Shown here: one piece after another, positions 47,701 to 57,828 of the stretch
Numbering within the stretch: position 1 is the stretch's first letter
Layout: each line of letters starts with the position of its first letter
Source of the DNA: Hyaloscypha bicolor E
Lineage: Eukaryota; Ascomycota; Leotiomycetes; Helotiales; Hyaloscyphaceae
DNA length: 64,000 bases
Assembly: GCF_002865645.1 (NCBI RefSeq)
Contig: NW_020194518.1
Location: 124,001 to 188,000 of the forward strand
Direction: 5' to 3'
The notes under the pieces: generated by a model
Database searches by the model: none
Told to the model about the DNA's origin: nothing
The model's input: the letters and a program-made list of their open reading frames with translations, nothing else
Program-made: the position numbers and the translations under genes

Positions 47701-48038
47701 CCGATCTTCCAGTTGGACAGATTCCGAAACCGGCAGGGATGAACCGCCTCCCTTCTCAGTTGGAGATGGAGGTGCACGACTTCACGCGTGAAGAAATAGC
47801 CGAGAAAAAGTTTGGACGGTTGAATGATAATGGCCAGATTGATTACTTTCTATGCTCAGACTCAGGCCCTCTCAGCTTCCAGTATATCAACATGCTGAGG
47901 GCGCATAGCTCTTACTGGGAAAGCCCTGATTTCGTCAGACTGGTGGTGGTTGAGGTCGGACGGAGACCAGGTCGCAGCCACTGCCTACCGAGCATGAAGT
48001 CTGCCAAGATTGGCCACAAAGCACAAAAGGGGAGTTGA
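44763..48038 (+). CDS. DDHD-domain phospholipase (PA-PLA1-like)
   Basis: An intronless frame of 1,091 residues. The C-terminal half is the lipase: F-V-I-H-G-I-G-Q at about 680, the nucleophile motif A-H-S-L-G-S-A at about 828, and the DDHD region with Asp/His residues in H-P-E-D-P-I-A-Y, D-Y-F-L-C-S and A-H-S-S-Y-W. Family members hydrolyse phosphatidic acid and related phospholipids at ER/Golgi or mitochondrial membranes. A WWE-like segment (P-I-Y-W-S-P-V-H, then G-T-W-F-Y-K) precedes it at about 450. Residues 1-420 are charged and disordered, interrupted by a compact Cys cluster (A-C-A-C-K-R-S-H-S-L-C, C-D-C-P-T-C-P) at about 129-152. A second small cluster (C-A-A-C-R) lies just before the lipase domain. 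No transmembrane helix is seen. Confidence 0.9.
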   Translation: MSQVAHTYGPTCRLAPAVTFSSSISDDDIPPLKAQFFYASPSPIDDPLSAAPTPASSDSKSIKHTPRPFSAYDQSALEEAWLGLGSGTDKKNQRRGKSASPGKEDRKGGGKRADKSLGHDSGPESPPEACACKRSHSLCRNGRNKCDCPTCPQNSAFAEASTSTRASPNELGNSNDSKDPKLSTKGQSSSQAKEEDTTEVSRAQQSDVGQDQDPRGSKRGNGTSKGKRRADLEGVEPARGDGADDESIITECSELVDNKEHASSENREGSEQDFCPELQNDASQTKPAETTDKHAEPQPVSSDRYGKKSSKKPGKVTMAETDINIPKSRSSKKKDNSDLSPQSSDVMPSNAPVQGGDAGTTGLPFVKLPSRENSPQPSEHDCGGSKTASEGRRNADRIPRRSNERESSETETIQVHGCKAHKNIKDQVDVPVGVSRLHLVQLPSLQMKPIYWSPVHDICAVTRGTWFYKDTMYPVEPAVANQLESGYRELRPWSQTWNDELNSAIEVGAAGEEKIAHRLWPEDAKQKPSSHKGAEHHPLSNDPYCAAICLHGEAAAEGSIDPDDVDKKTSGPNAIVKRYSKSQVIYKDAHNAFILKTNLQPSAYYGRKPLQKIRRGNTVGIHVVRGFDWKAWEKLHLSKKTTASKKAEENASISGDADARKGNACAACRAQEERCSVTDLIFVIHGIGQKLSESMESFHFTHAINAFRRSINVELENEAVQRVLRKDLGGAMVLPINWRSRVSFDEAAPKKTGDKIGEGVDFSMKDITPTTIPAVRDFIEKVMLDIPYWMSIHKPKMIQAVISEANRVYRLWCKNNPEFHNKGRVHIIAHSLGSAMALDILSNQPTSLPKFDPNSKKMNIKCFDFRTTNLFFCGSPAGFFLYLEKGCLLPRRGHNKPGAEYGDEQDKAIVGNVGTFGCLAVDNVYNIIHPEDPIAYQINATVDPQYAASLKRAQVPSATTGFFESIGNAVMSIAGASSSTDLPVGQIPKPAGMNRLPSQLEMEVHDFTREEIAEKKFGRLNDNGQIDYFLCSDSGPLSFQYINMLRAHSSYWESPDFVRLVVVEVGRRPGRSHCLPSMKSAKIGHKAQKGS

Positions 48039-48572
48039 ATAATCAGAAATTGAGAGGCTCTACCGATTGTAGATCTAGAAGCTGGAGAATGGCAAAGTGG
48101 CGGTACATTGGGGGTGTCTGCGGTTCGAGAGAAATCGAAATTGTGAGCTGCTGTGTCGGCATTGTTTCTGGAGCAGACAGAGCCGAGAGAGCTAAAGACC
48201 TATGATACCCACACCTAGAGACGATAACAATGAATAATTAACCTTGAAGCGGGGTGTGATGGTTGGTAGCCATTCTCTCTGTAACTTTACTTCCGTGTGG
48301 AAGAGATATGTACTTTGTGTCCCTGGTTACCGAGGCCTCTAACCCCTATTTTAACCGCGCACCCCGCTCCCCACAAATGACGACGGCCCGCCGTGCAAAC
48401 CCCAACCTCGGCACATCTGCCTCACTTCATATCATGCATCGACATCGAGTCTGCTCCGAAGCTCAAGTATTGATTATAAAACATTTCTGTTCCTGATTGT
48501 TGAGCAAGTAATCATAGCCCACACATGCTTGCAGCTACCATTGGACGACGACTCTGATCAACGCATGCGAGA
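48039..48572. other. Intergenic region
   Basis: DDHD 3' flank and promoter of the GST gene. Nothing else is seen. Confidence 0.4.
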
Positions 48573-49657
48573 ATGCCAGGCCCCAGATTGACGCTTTATG
48601 TCGATACCGTATCCCCCTTCGCATATGAAGCTTATTATATTCTACGTGTGAGTGCTCGGCATGACTCTTCTAGGAGCAGTCAACCCTCTCAGTTAAATGA
48701 CTTGTGTTCGATTCTCTCTGGAAGAGAAGATTGCTATTTTCAAGAGGTGTGGACATTAGGAGGGAGCAGAACGCTGATCCGATCGAGTTTACAGAATGAC
48801 CCCGTGTTCAAGAAATGTGAAATCATTTATGTTCCCATCTTCCTCGGTGGTGTGATGAAGGCGTGTGGTAACACACCTCCAATCAAGGTCAAAAGTACTG
48901 TCCACTCAAAGCTCGTTCTACAACATGTAGACGCTGACGCAGGTCTCCAACATCGACAGATAAAGATAAATGGATCGATGTGGAGCGAGTTCGTTGGGCG
49001 CGCCTCTTTTCTATGTAACTAATCTATCTCTTTGTTCCATACCCCGAGCTCCCCACTTCACTGGTTGGGAGAATGAGACGTGCTCCCGGCTCTCTGCCGG
49101 CTCTCTTCCCCCCAAGGCAACATGTTGCTAATTCGTTGCAGTCCTATGGATGAGAAAACGCTGGATGGCTTTCCACCGTTGACTTTACTCATCATGCGCA
49201 CACTGTGTGCCCTCACAATTTTGTATCCTGGCAGTCAGGGGCAGGGTAAGTTGATGAAAGCATTGGATGCTCTTTACCCCGCGTATTGGGTTGAGCACAA
49301 GAAGACGAATGAGAGGGAGGTGCTGGCAGAGATTCTGGGGAAGGTGTTGGGCGAGGAGGATGCGGGAAAAGGTAGGTGGTTGCCTGATTCTGGTGACGTG
49401 TCGAGCTTTTGGTTGGAGATGTATGTGCTGACTTTGTGATGACAGCGATGAAGATGGCGGGGAAGGAGGGGAAGGAGTTGCTGGGAGAGAACACCGATAG
49501 GGCGTTGGCGGATGGCGCTTTTGGACTACCGTGGTTCGTTGCTACTAATGGGGAGGGAAAGACGGAGACCTTCTGGGGAGTCGATCATTTCGGCCAAGTC
49601 ACTGCACATCTTGGGTTGGAGAAGCCGAAGATGGGTGGATGGAAAGCAATGTTGTAG
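48573..49657 (+). CDS. Kappa-class glutathione S-transferase/DsbA-like isomerase
   Basis: Five exons, 48573-48647, 48795-48894, 48960-49014, 49142-49371 and 49446-49657, give 223 residues, the usual size. The protein opens L-T-L-Y-V-D-T-V-S-P-F-A-Y, where the Ser after V-S corresponds to the catalytic Ser of GSTK/2-hydroxychromene-2-carboxylate isomerases. It continues I-I-Y-V-P-I-F-L-G-G, then F-S-I-P-M and G-L-P-W-F-V near the C-terminus, then W-G-V-D-H-F. The cis-Pro before Met (I-P-M) is the glutathione-binding site of the fold. It probably acts in redox or detoxification, in mitochondria or peroxisomes as for the family. Introns are 65-147 nt, longer than most here. All borders are GT-AG and phases agree. 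Confidence 0.87.
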
Positions 49658-49914
49658 ACCTGGAAGTTGGTGTTGGTTGGAACAATCACCGTGCCCTCAA
49701 CCTAATGATATGGAATGTGCGGTTTCTTTAAACCGTGGCGTGTTTACGGAGATTAGCGCTTTTCAGAAGGAGGCGTGGGAAACGACACCTTCGAGAATTT
49801 GACCCACCCCTCGGATCCGGTAGAGTTTCCCGTTAAACGGTTCTTCGCACATTCCCAGCAGCTATCCGGATGGCTTCTGGGGCTATCGACTCCTCTAGCA
49901 GAAGTCGACGCAGT

Positions 49915-49970
49915 CTCGCTGTGGACGGCAAAAGCAGCACCAAATTCTTAATGTCCCAAGTCCACCGGGA
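49915..49970 (+). repeat. Solo end of the gtggac repeat family (copy 3)
   Basis: ctcgctgtggacggcaaaag, then cagcacc, aaattcttaatgtccc and aagtcc follow the pattern of the left arm at 20741. The conserved words keep order and spacing. No matching inverted end is found nearby. Confidence 0.6.
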
Positions 49971-52161
49971 TTGTTTCAGATACTTCCCAATGCAAAATCC
50001 CTTCGCTTTATGTACTTTCAAAGTTTACTTACTCCTGTTGTCCATGGATCTTAAGAACATACATTGCCAACCTCCAGGAGCGTCCTTTCGAAAGGGAAAG
50101 TGCAGCCCTTCTCCACCTGAATAGCGTTACATTGGACGGAAGGCAAGGAAAAGCTTCGTGGGGTCTCTGCCTTCATGCGATATTGGCTATTGGAAGGATT
50201 GTCTAGACTGACAGGGTCATGAGCCTGGTCCACGACTTCGCCACGTTCCTCTCCTCTTCTGGTTTGAAATCAATGAGGTGGTCTGTTTCAGAACTCCTTC
50301 CGGGGTCCGTTCTGATCACCAATATGCAAGGGACGACAGGAAGTACCCGATTTATTTCATGAATCATCATGCTGTCCCTTGAGCGTACTTTGTTGGCACA
50401 GTAGGGGATACAGTACTTTCCGGACGTCTATTAAGCCCATTTCGCGAGAAATCGAAGATACCAAGTATGTTTTGATCCAAGCTATTACCACAGCTCACAT
50501 TATTACGTATTGCAAACATGTGCGTCCCAGGACGATTGGACCTGGTGGATGCTTGACATTCGAAGGGAAAGCCTTGGCATCTACTGCAACATATTCCATA
50601 AACAATCAACGTACGCCGGGTACTCAGCTGAACCTTCCGCCTCGTCAAACCAGCAGTTCCTTCCCCAAAAGGCAGTGCTATTTGACCAGTCACCAAATTT
50701 TTATCCCTGAGGTGCGAGTTCATAATGCCCTTGCCCGACTCTTGGTCGAGACTCCGCCTATTCCGGTTCTTGTTCGAGGAGAAATAGTTGGCAACCTTCA
50801 TGGCCACCGCGATCCTAGATGCCTGTATTGTATTTCATTCAGGGAATTGACTAAGGAAACTCTACAAGAAGGCTGCTGAGAAAATGAAAACCATAAGCCA
50901 AGAATAATACCTTTCTGCAATTGCATATATTTTCCAGGACAACATGAACACTCGAGGTACAAGATCTTCTCTCTCACACGAGGTCAAATTCCGCATTGAT
51001 CGTATAGCATGAGTCGGAACCTCTCACCCCGAGAGTCGTGATAGTTTTATATTCTCCGCTTTCATGACTACAGTGTCAAGTTTCCAGCTACTTGAACACT
51101 GAGAAGTAGATCGCGCCAATTCTCGGCGTGGACTGGGCATATTCCGGGTTTAATGGAGGCACTAGTCCGGCACAACAGCGCGAGGGACCCATCGAAAGCA
51201 CTACTAGAAGAACCTTGGAAACGCTGTGAGGGTGCTCATGCGGAGACTGAGAATGCTGGGGGATCGACGGACCGCCAAAGTTGCTCGTTACCGTTCAAGG
51301 CTTGGAGCTGGATCGCCATGACCCCACCACACCATCTTCTGCCACGGCGTGATAACGGCGGATTAGGTAGGGAGAAGAGAGGCATATTGGATGCTGAGAT
51401 TCGTCACTAAATTGGAGCTGTCGGTAGGGGCGGTCCAGCAAGCGCGCCTATTGAACGTGGGATACTCCGTACACTGGTCACCTTATCCCACAGGCAGCAT
51501 CTAGGCCCCCCCAGGATGAATGAAGAATGGAAGGAACACAGCACGCCGCGTCAGTGCGAGGGGGGGGGGGAACGCCAAGTCTCACTCTCTATTCGCAGCC
51601 TAGTCAACAAGAGAGAAATCCAGGAGATACCTGATCAGGGACAATGGATGGCTGTGCAAGATAATTACCGCCAAGAAAAGTGTGCCAACATTATTATTAA
51701 AACGGCCGATTGAGAATAACAAGCAACACTTGCTAACTGTGCCTCGCGAAGGAACTTTTGGCGAACAAAACAAAGAGACACGACAAACAGGCTCCCAACT
51801 GGAGAGATGGTGAGATGAAGCGACCTGCCCCATCTGGAACAGTCACTGCAGGTCCACGAAGCTGGAGAGTTTAGACCTTCAAACCTAATAGAAAACGGGC
51901 GTGAAGGGCCGCGCTGTGCCATGCGGACCGGGACGGTCTGAATGAAGAAGTTTCCTTGCTCTGGCATTGTTCCTGAAGCCCTATGGGCCGTTGATCCCTG
52001 GTGCAGCTCAGCAGCAGGCATGGTCAAAACATCCAAAGGAGTCATGGGATGAGATCCAGATCTATTTTGTTTGAATCCGTTCATGGCGAGGCATCTCTGC
52101 ATACAGGATATTTCACAGATACGGCCTCGGTAGAGCCGTGGCAGTGCAATGTATTTCCTGC

Positions 52162-52222
52162 CTCGCCGTGGACAGAAATAGTGGCACCCATTTTCAATCT
52201 CCTAGTCTAAGTTGGACATTTA
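52162..52222 (+). repeat. Solo end of the gtggac repeat family (copy 4)
   Basis: ctcgccgtggacagaaatag, then tggcacc, cattttcaa, agtctaag and ttggacatt align over about 60 bp with the right arm of the 20741-20978 element read in reverse complement. No inverted partner is found in the next kilobase. Confidence 0.65.
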
Positions 52223-54746
52223 GCTGAACGTTAGAATGGAGGCTTGAGCAACTAAGCATTCGAGGCTTTCCCTGGCATTTGAAAGGTAACCTTTGAATCC
52301 ACTAGAGCTCAAGGGCACATTTCGCAGGAGCTGCGTGTCATGCAGAAGCGTTCGATGCGCCGAGGTTGATGTCGATGTTTTGGCGATGTTGGACAAGCCT
52401 GATCCCTGATTGGCCCCGTCGTATTTTATTCTTGGATGCCGTGGCAAGACCCGCTAGATCTTCCTAAGTCTGTAGAGATGAGTCAGCGGGGACCGGAGAT
52501 GATGGCATTCTGAGGTGGATTTAGGCCAGAAGCAGCAACAAGAGACGAGGGGGGGCCATCATGAGCCACCAGTGATATGAATTGCTTTGCGTTGGTTTAT
52601 TTTATTTTTAAAAACAAACCTTAGTGCTTAGAGCAATCATACTTCGTATTACATGCGGAGTAATAACTTAGTCATAAGCGAGGAGAAAGGCTCCGAACCA
52701 CTAGCCGTCGAGTAATTAAGTTCCGAAGCGAAGCAAAGCGAAGCGAGAGCATGAAATTGGCTAGCTCTCCAGCCATTGGCCCTTAAACGAGATACCCCTG
52801 AATCAGATGGCACCCAGCCTTGTGAATTTGCGCCGAGGCTGTCAAAGTTGCTCATCCTGAGCTGCTTCTCCTGCGCCGCTTCTCCTGAAGTGTCTATCTC
52901 TCTGCCTCTGCTTCACTGCCACCGCTACGTACAAAATTGTAAATATCTTCAAAGCTCAATGCCACCCACCACTTTGCGGTGAGGCCTTTCCCCCCTCCGT
53001 GGTCCCAACACAGTGGTTCCCATGGGTGCCAAAATGATGCCAATCTTGAATAATTGGGCCCCGGGGTCCGAGCAATTTACCATCCTTGGTGGCTTGGCCA
53101 GTTGCTCCGGTTCTCGTGGAAGCGGCCAAGCCGCACGAGGCCACAGCCTTACGGATCGACGAGGAGCGGAGACCGTATATTTGTCATTCAACCAGCCAAC
53201 AGTCAGGGGGTCACTGGGCCAAGTCGGTGGGGTAAGGCTATCCCAGCAAGCCAGCATCCCCGAATCCCAGTTAAAAACCCTCTCTCAGGCAAGCTTCTCC
53301 CACCGAATCCACCGAATCCACCCAAACCACGCCATTCACGCGCCGCCCCCAGCATCATCAACAACGACCTTCCTTCTTTTGGGTTGAAGCCCAGTTGGTA
53401 AATCCAGGCTTGGCAGGATGGCAGCACTGCAGCAGCCCCTTCCGCAGCCTTTTCCCATGAGTCGATTGTGGCTTCTCCACCTGAGGTCCCCCCTCTGCAC
53501 AAGGCATCCTGGATCCCTTCTACCCGCTGGCCCCTCCCCTGCTTAGCCTCGTCCCATCACCCTCTCCTCCGTTGCTCCCCAATCAGCACCAGTGCGCGCA
53601 CAATGCACCCTCTCGAAACCCGCGCGGTTAAATAATCCTTGTCTTAACGCACTCGACGCCAATCGAGAGGCGGCTGCGCAAAGAAAGAAGACGAGATAGC
53701 AAAGGCTAGCAGGGATGCGATTCCTGATGCGTTCATCTCCCCTGGCCGTCTCCATGCTCCCTCAAAGACCCTCTCGACTTTGTCTGCGGGATTTCGATCT
53801 CGGTGACCCGATATCCCATGATCCCAGTCGCTTACCGTTGCTGAGATGGCCACGGCCACCCTCCCCATCCCTTTGTGAAATGTACGTACAGCCCATGCAA
53901 TTCCAGAAACCATCATGCATGCACCAGAGGCAATTCCGTCGCCCCAGCACTGGCTGCACTCACGCTCACTCGTTTCCAACGGCCACTCTGCCATGCATAT
54001 GGTCCACGGTCCATGTTCCATGACCCTCGTCCAGCGAGACCTCATGATCAGGGGAGGCACCTTTCCCTTCTCGCATCTGACTGCGTCCTTAGCGCAGCAT
54101 AGCCGCCAGACATGCCCACTTAGCAGCACTCGCTCGCCAACACCGCACCGCTCCACACGTCAACAAGCGAATGAGCGCTGAGGGAGAGCGAGCCATGATT
54201 GGTCAAATCGTGAAAAGGGATTTCTGACTGTCTGTCCCTTCTGGGACAGCAAACAAGCATCTATGATTTTGCTGTTGCCTAGCTGTCTGTCCTTCTACCG
54301 TGCCCTCATTGAATCATGCTCCATCTTGCGGACCTGCAATCCAGGAATGACCGTTCCCCGGCGCGATGCTCGCCGTTCAAGGCCAACCAAAAGATACACC
54401 CCTAGTCTTACAATGCCTCCAAGAAAGGGTATTCTACAGAAATAGATTGAACTCCATGTGAATCCGAACATGCTGAACCAAACCCCGTCTGTACCCCGTC
54501 CTTCCGACCACTTTGTAGAACCCCCTCGGTACACGCCTAACAAATTCTTGAATGGCTCTCCTGATCTTGAAATTTGAGCTCGTTGATATTTCGAGTAATT
54601 TGCCACCGTCAGCAGCTCCCAAGACCTGGCAACTTCCTGTACACAAACTGCCTCATCCATGTCGAGCGCTGCTGGGGGCCCTGCAAGGCAACGCTTTACT
54701 GGAATGCGTTGATGAAACCGGTCATGGCCAAAATTAAGACCACCGA

Positions 54747-56157
54747 TCAGTTGGACCAAATTGGGTCTTGATTGCTTTCTCCGGTCAAGTACTCCTGCCG
54801 GTCCATGAATGTGCCTGGAGCTGACGTGAGAGAGCCGTCATGCGGGCCTCGACTTGAACAGCTCCCAGGTGGGGGTGAGTAATGAGCTGAAGAGCTGTAA
54901 GATGGTTGTCTGGATTGAGGACGAGAAGGAACCCTCATAGAGCCTTGCTCGTTGCTGTAGCTCTGAGGCCTGAGATCGAGAGTTTCAATATCGAAGCGTT
55001 TAGAGCAGCCATCTTCCATGTGTCTGTATCAATTAGCGTATATTCACATGCAATGATGAATTTCAAGCTCACCGCCGAAGGGTATCTTTTCTGGCAAAGT
55101 ACCTGCTGCAGAAGTCGCAGCGGTGATTCCTTTGCTTCATGTGAACGCTCTGGTGGTGTCGCTGTAAATCTGTCTTCCGCACAAACTTCTTGTTGCAATC
55201 CTTCAGGGGACATGGAAATGGATATTCTCGACTTGCATCATGGGTCTCCATGTGGGCCTTGAAGTTGTAGCTCCGTCCAAAAAGCTTGCCACACCCTTTG
55301 ATATGGCACTGGAAGTTTGCATCCTCTTTGGTGGTAAGCTTTCGCGGGTTTCTCGTACGAGCGATTGTGCTAGGGCCACTTCGCTGGCTCTGGGAGCCAC
55401 CAGTCTGCCCTCTCTCTTGACTTTCCGAACGCCTGCCGTATGGTGGGATGGGTAACGAAGAGATGGACGGAAGGTCTTGAACATTGGTGTATTCAAGCTT
55501 TGGCCACCCCATGGTAGACGGGTCATGGTAGAAGGTTGTCTCGAGACTCCCCGGGTAGGGGCTGCCCGAGGTGACAAGAATACTGGTTAGTTGCGGCGAG
55601 CTCATCAACATGGACTCGTTCCCTGACGCATACCCAGAATGGTCTTCCATCTTGATCCGCGGGGTATAGGAGTGGATGGATCCAGCTTGGGTAAAGATCT
55701 CTGATGCAGGAGCAGAAGAGAAAGAAGAACGTTGGGATGTGTTTCCTGAGGGGACTGGGGAAGCGGGTAATATTGAAACTTCAGCGTGTTGTGTAGAATA
55801 TATATCATGACTATAAGGGGCTGGTACTGCTGGATGGTAGGGTGCAAAAGGATCATACTCTGCAGAGAGAACGTTGGGCGTGGGTTGAGATGGTCTCGGC
55901 GTCTCTCGATGCTGGAGGGAAGTTGTAGGCCAGTTATTGGGAGCTGTGGAAGGCTGAACCTCTGTCACCGAGCTACTCCTCCCATCAGCCGAACCTGACA
56001 TGGGACATGCGTAGAGTCCCAGGCCTTGAAGTGAATCAGTCGACCGGTATCGAGAATCACTCTGTGCAGGCGATGGATATTCATAGACTTGCTGAGGGTT
56101 GGAGGTGTAGTGGCCAGGCGAAGCAGGTGACCGAGCCGATTGTGGGGTCAAATCCAT
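54747..56157 (-). CDS. C2H2 zinc-finger transcription factor
   Basis: Two exons on the minus strand, 56157-55073 and 55023-54747 (49-nt intron), give 453 residues. Residues 1-265 are Pro/Ser/Gln-rich and probably an activation region. Three C2H2 fingers follow at about 275-370: C-H-I-K-G-C-G-K-L-F ... H-M-E-T-H, C-P-L-K-D-C-N-K-K-F ... H-H-Q-S-V-H, and C-D-F-C-S-R-Y-F ... R-R-H-M-E-D-G-C. The last His/Cys of finger 3 is completed only after splicing, which fixes the intron. The C-terminal 80 residues are Ser/Pro-rich and disordered. Its binding site and target pathway cannot be told. It stands alone in a gene-poor region with long flanks, as regulatory genes often do. Confidence 0.88.
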
Positions 56158-57496
56158 CTTGATAAGATGAGAGGAGGACGTTCGAGTATATATATACGGA
56201 GCCGAGAGGCTAGATGCGCGCGAATGGCCGGGGGGGGGGCCTTAGGCTGCCTGCCCTTCTCTCAGGATGGCGGTGGAAGTGGTGAGCGTTCGGGAAGTAG
56301 ATCCTGATTGGTAATCTCACACGAAGCGAATGCGTGAGCGGGGAAGAGGGGGAGGCAGTTTATTAACAGTGCGAGTGTGAGAGCTCGCGAGTGTGGAAAG
56401 GATGCGGTGTTTCCCCGTTCCGTTCCAACAGAACAACAACGGTCTTGTTGGAGATGTGTTTGTGCTGGGGGCAAGGTGTTGGAGGGGTCGCAGGAAGGAA
56501 GGAAGGAAGGAAGGAAGGGAGGAGGGAAGACGATGATATTTGAAGAGGATCTCAAGGACCAAGCCAGGCACACTTGAACAACGCTTTCAAACATATATAA
56601 AGATTTCGGCAGGGCAGGGTCTAAGGTAATGTAAATCCTGTTGCTCCAGGATAGACGGCAGTGCTCGACGCCGGGGGCGGGGGGGGGGGGGGGGGGGTAA
56701 CCGTTCCGGGGGGAAAAAGAGCACACGCGGGGGGGGGGGGGGGGGGGGGAGGCTTAACCGTTCCAGGATGATCAAGAAGCAGCACCGAGGGAGGGAGGAG
56801 AGCCATCCTTGTAGGACGTGAGGTTCAAGGCCTCAGGGAGTCAGGGCTCACATACTGTACGGAGTACTTGCTGGAGGTTCGGTAGTAGGGTACCAAACGG
56901 TTTGACGAGACCAGGGTCGGTCGCCTGAGTCGCCTCGGACATGGTGGGCGTGGGGACAGCAGCCTCTTGGTGGGAAGTTGGGAACAGAAGCGCAGGACCG
57001 CGTCGTGAGGAACAGGGGCAGTCGATTTGCTCGGCAGCAGCAGCAGCAGCAGCTACTGCTGACACGATGGGTCGGACGACTCTCCAGCGACACGAGCGAG
57101 GAGCGACAAACGAGGTGGACGTGAGCGCCGTCAGGCGTCAGTCGTCAATCGCCAGTCGCCAGTCGTCAGTTGTCGTGGAGCTGGAGACGGCGACGGCTTT
57201 CACAGCCGTTCCACAGTTCCGCTTCAGGTACTCGGTATGGCAGCGACTGTGCGCTAGGGCCCGCTGTTAGTGTTAGCGGTGCAGGCCTGCTTGCATTCGT
57301 CTAATTGCGCGCGTGTTTGAGGCCAACCTGGGGAGTGAAGTGGGGAGTGGAGTGTGAACCCCCCCTTCCCCTCCCCTCCCCTCCCCCGGCCGCCCCCGGT
57401 CGAGCCCGTCAGTCTAAGCCTAAGGTCCCCCAGGGTAGAGGTAGGTCTGAGAGGTCGTGCCCATGCGTTTAGAGTCTTACGGCACGGGGTCCGGGG

Positions 57497-57531
57497 GTCC
57501 GTCAACGTCAACGTCAACGTCAACGTCAACG
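57497..57531 (+). repeat. (GTCAAC)n hexamer repeat
   Basis: Five to six copies of gtcaac in direct tandem, then gtcaccctcaacgtt as decayed units. Confidence 0.85.
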
Positions 57532-57609
57532 TCACCCTCAACGTTACCCGTACCTGTCTGTCTTTCGGTCGCTGCGCAACCCCCCTCCCCCTCCCCCTCC
57601 CCCATAAGT

Positions 57610-57684
57610 CTGGAGTGGAGTGGAGTGCGTGGAGTGCGTGGTGTGCGTGGAGTGCGTGGTGTGAGTGGGTGGTGGAGTGCGTGG
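57610..57684 (+). repeat. ggagtgcgt minisatellite running into the gap
   Basis: Variable units of ggagtgcgt/ggtgtgcgt repeat for about 75 bp and continue into the unresolved bases. Confidence 0.8.
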
Positions 57685-57828
57685 NNNNNNNNNNNNNNNN
57701 NNNNNNNNNNNNNNNNNNNNNNNNNNNNNNNNNNNNNNNNNNNNNNNNNNNNNNNNNNNNNNNNNNNNNNNNNNNNNNNNNNNNNNNNNNNNNNNNNNNN
57801 NNNNNNNNNNNNNNNNNNNNNNNNNNNN
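57685..57828. other. Assembly gap (144 N)
   Basis: A run of N. The repeat on its left side is the probable reason the assembly broke; the true length is unknown. Confidence 0.98.

Larger units (their letters stand above)
49658..54746. other. Gene-poor 5.1 kb region
   Basis: No gene with family features is seen. It holds two single ends of the dispersed repeat (49915 and 52162), a G-run (about 51559-51569), an AT-rich patch at 52590-52680 followed by a short gaagc/aaagc repeat at about 52724-52747, and a tactccgtac motif at 51463-51472. Open frames up to about 170 codons are compositionally odd and overlap each other, so I treat them as chance. Confidence 0.5.

Noticed and set aside
50379..50879. 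166-codon plus-strand frame in the gene-poor tract
   Set aside because: No family features, no splice partners, and an overlapping minus-strand frame of similar length.
53644..54156. 170-codon minus-strand frame
   Set aside because: Trp/Cys/Met-rich odd composition with no motif, overlapped by several plus-strand frames; chance is likelier.
56841..57093. Small minus-strand frames with an Ala or Cys run
   Set aside because: The runs are translations of a cag microsatellite; no further support.
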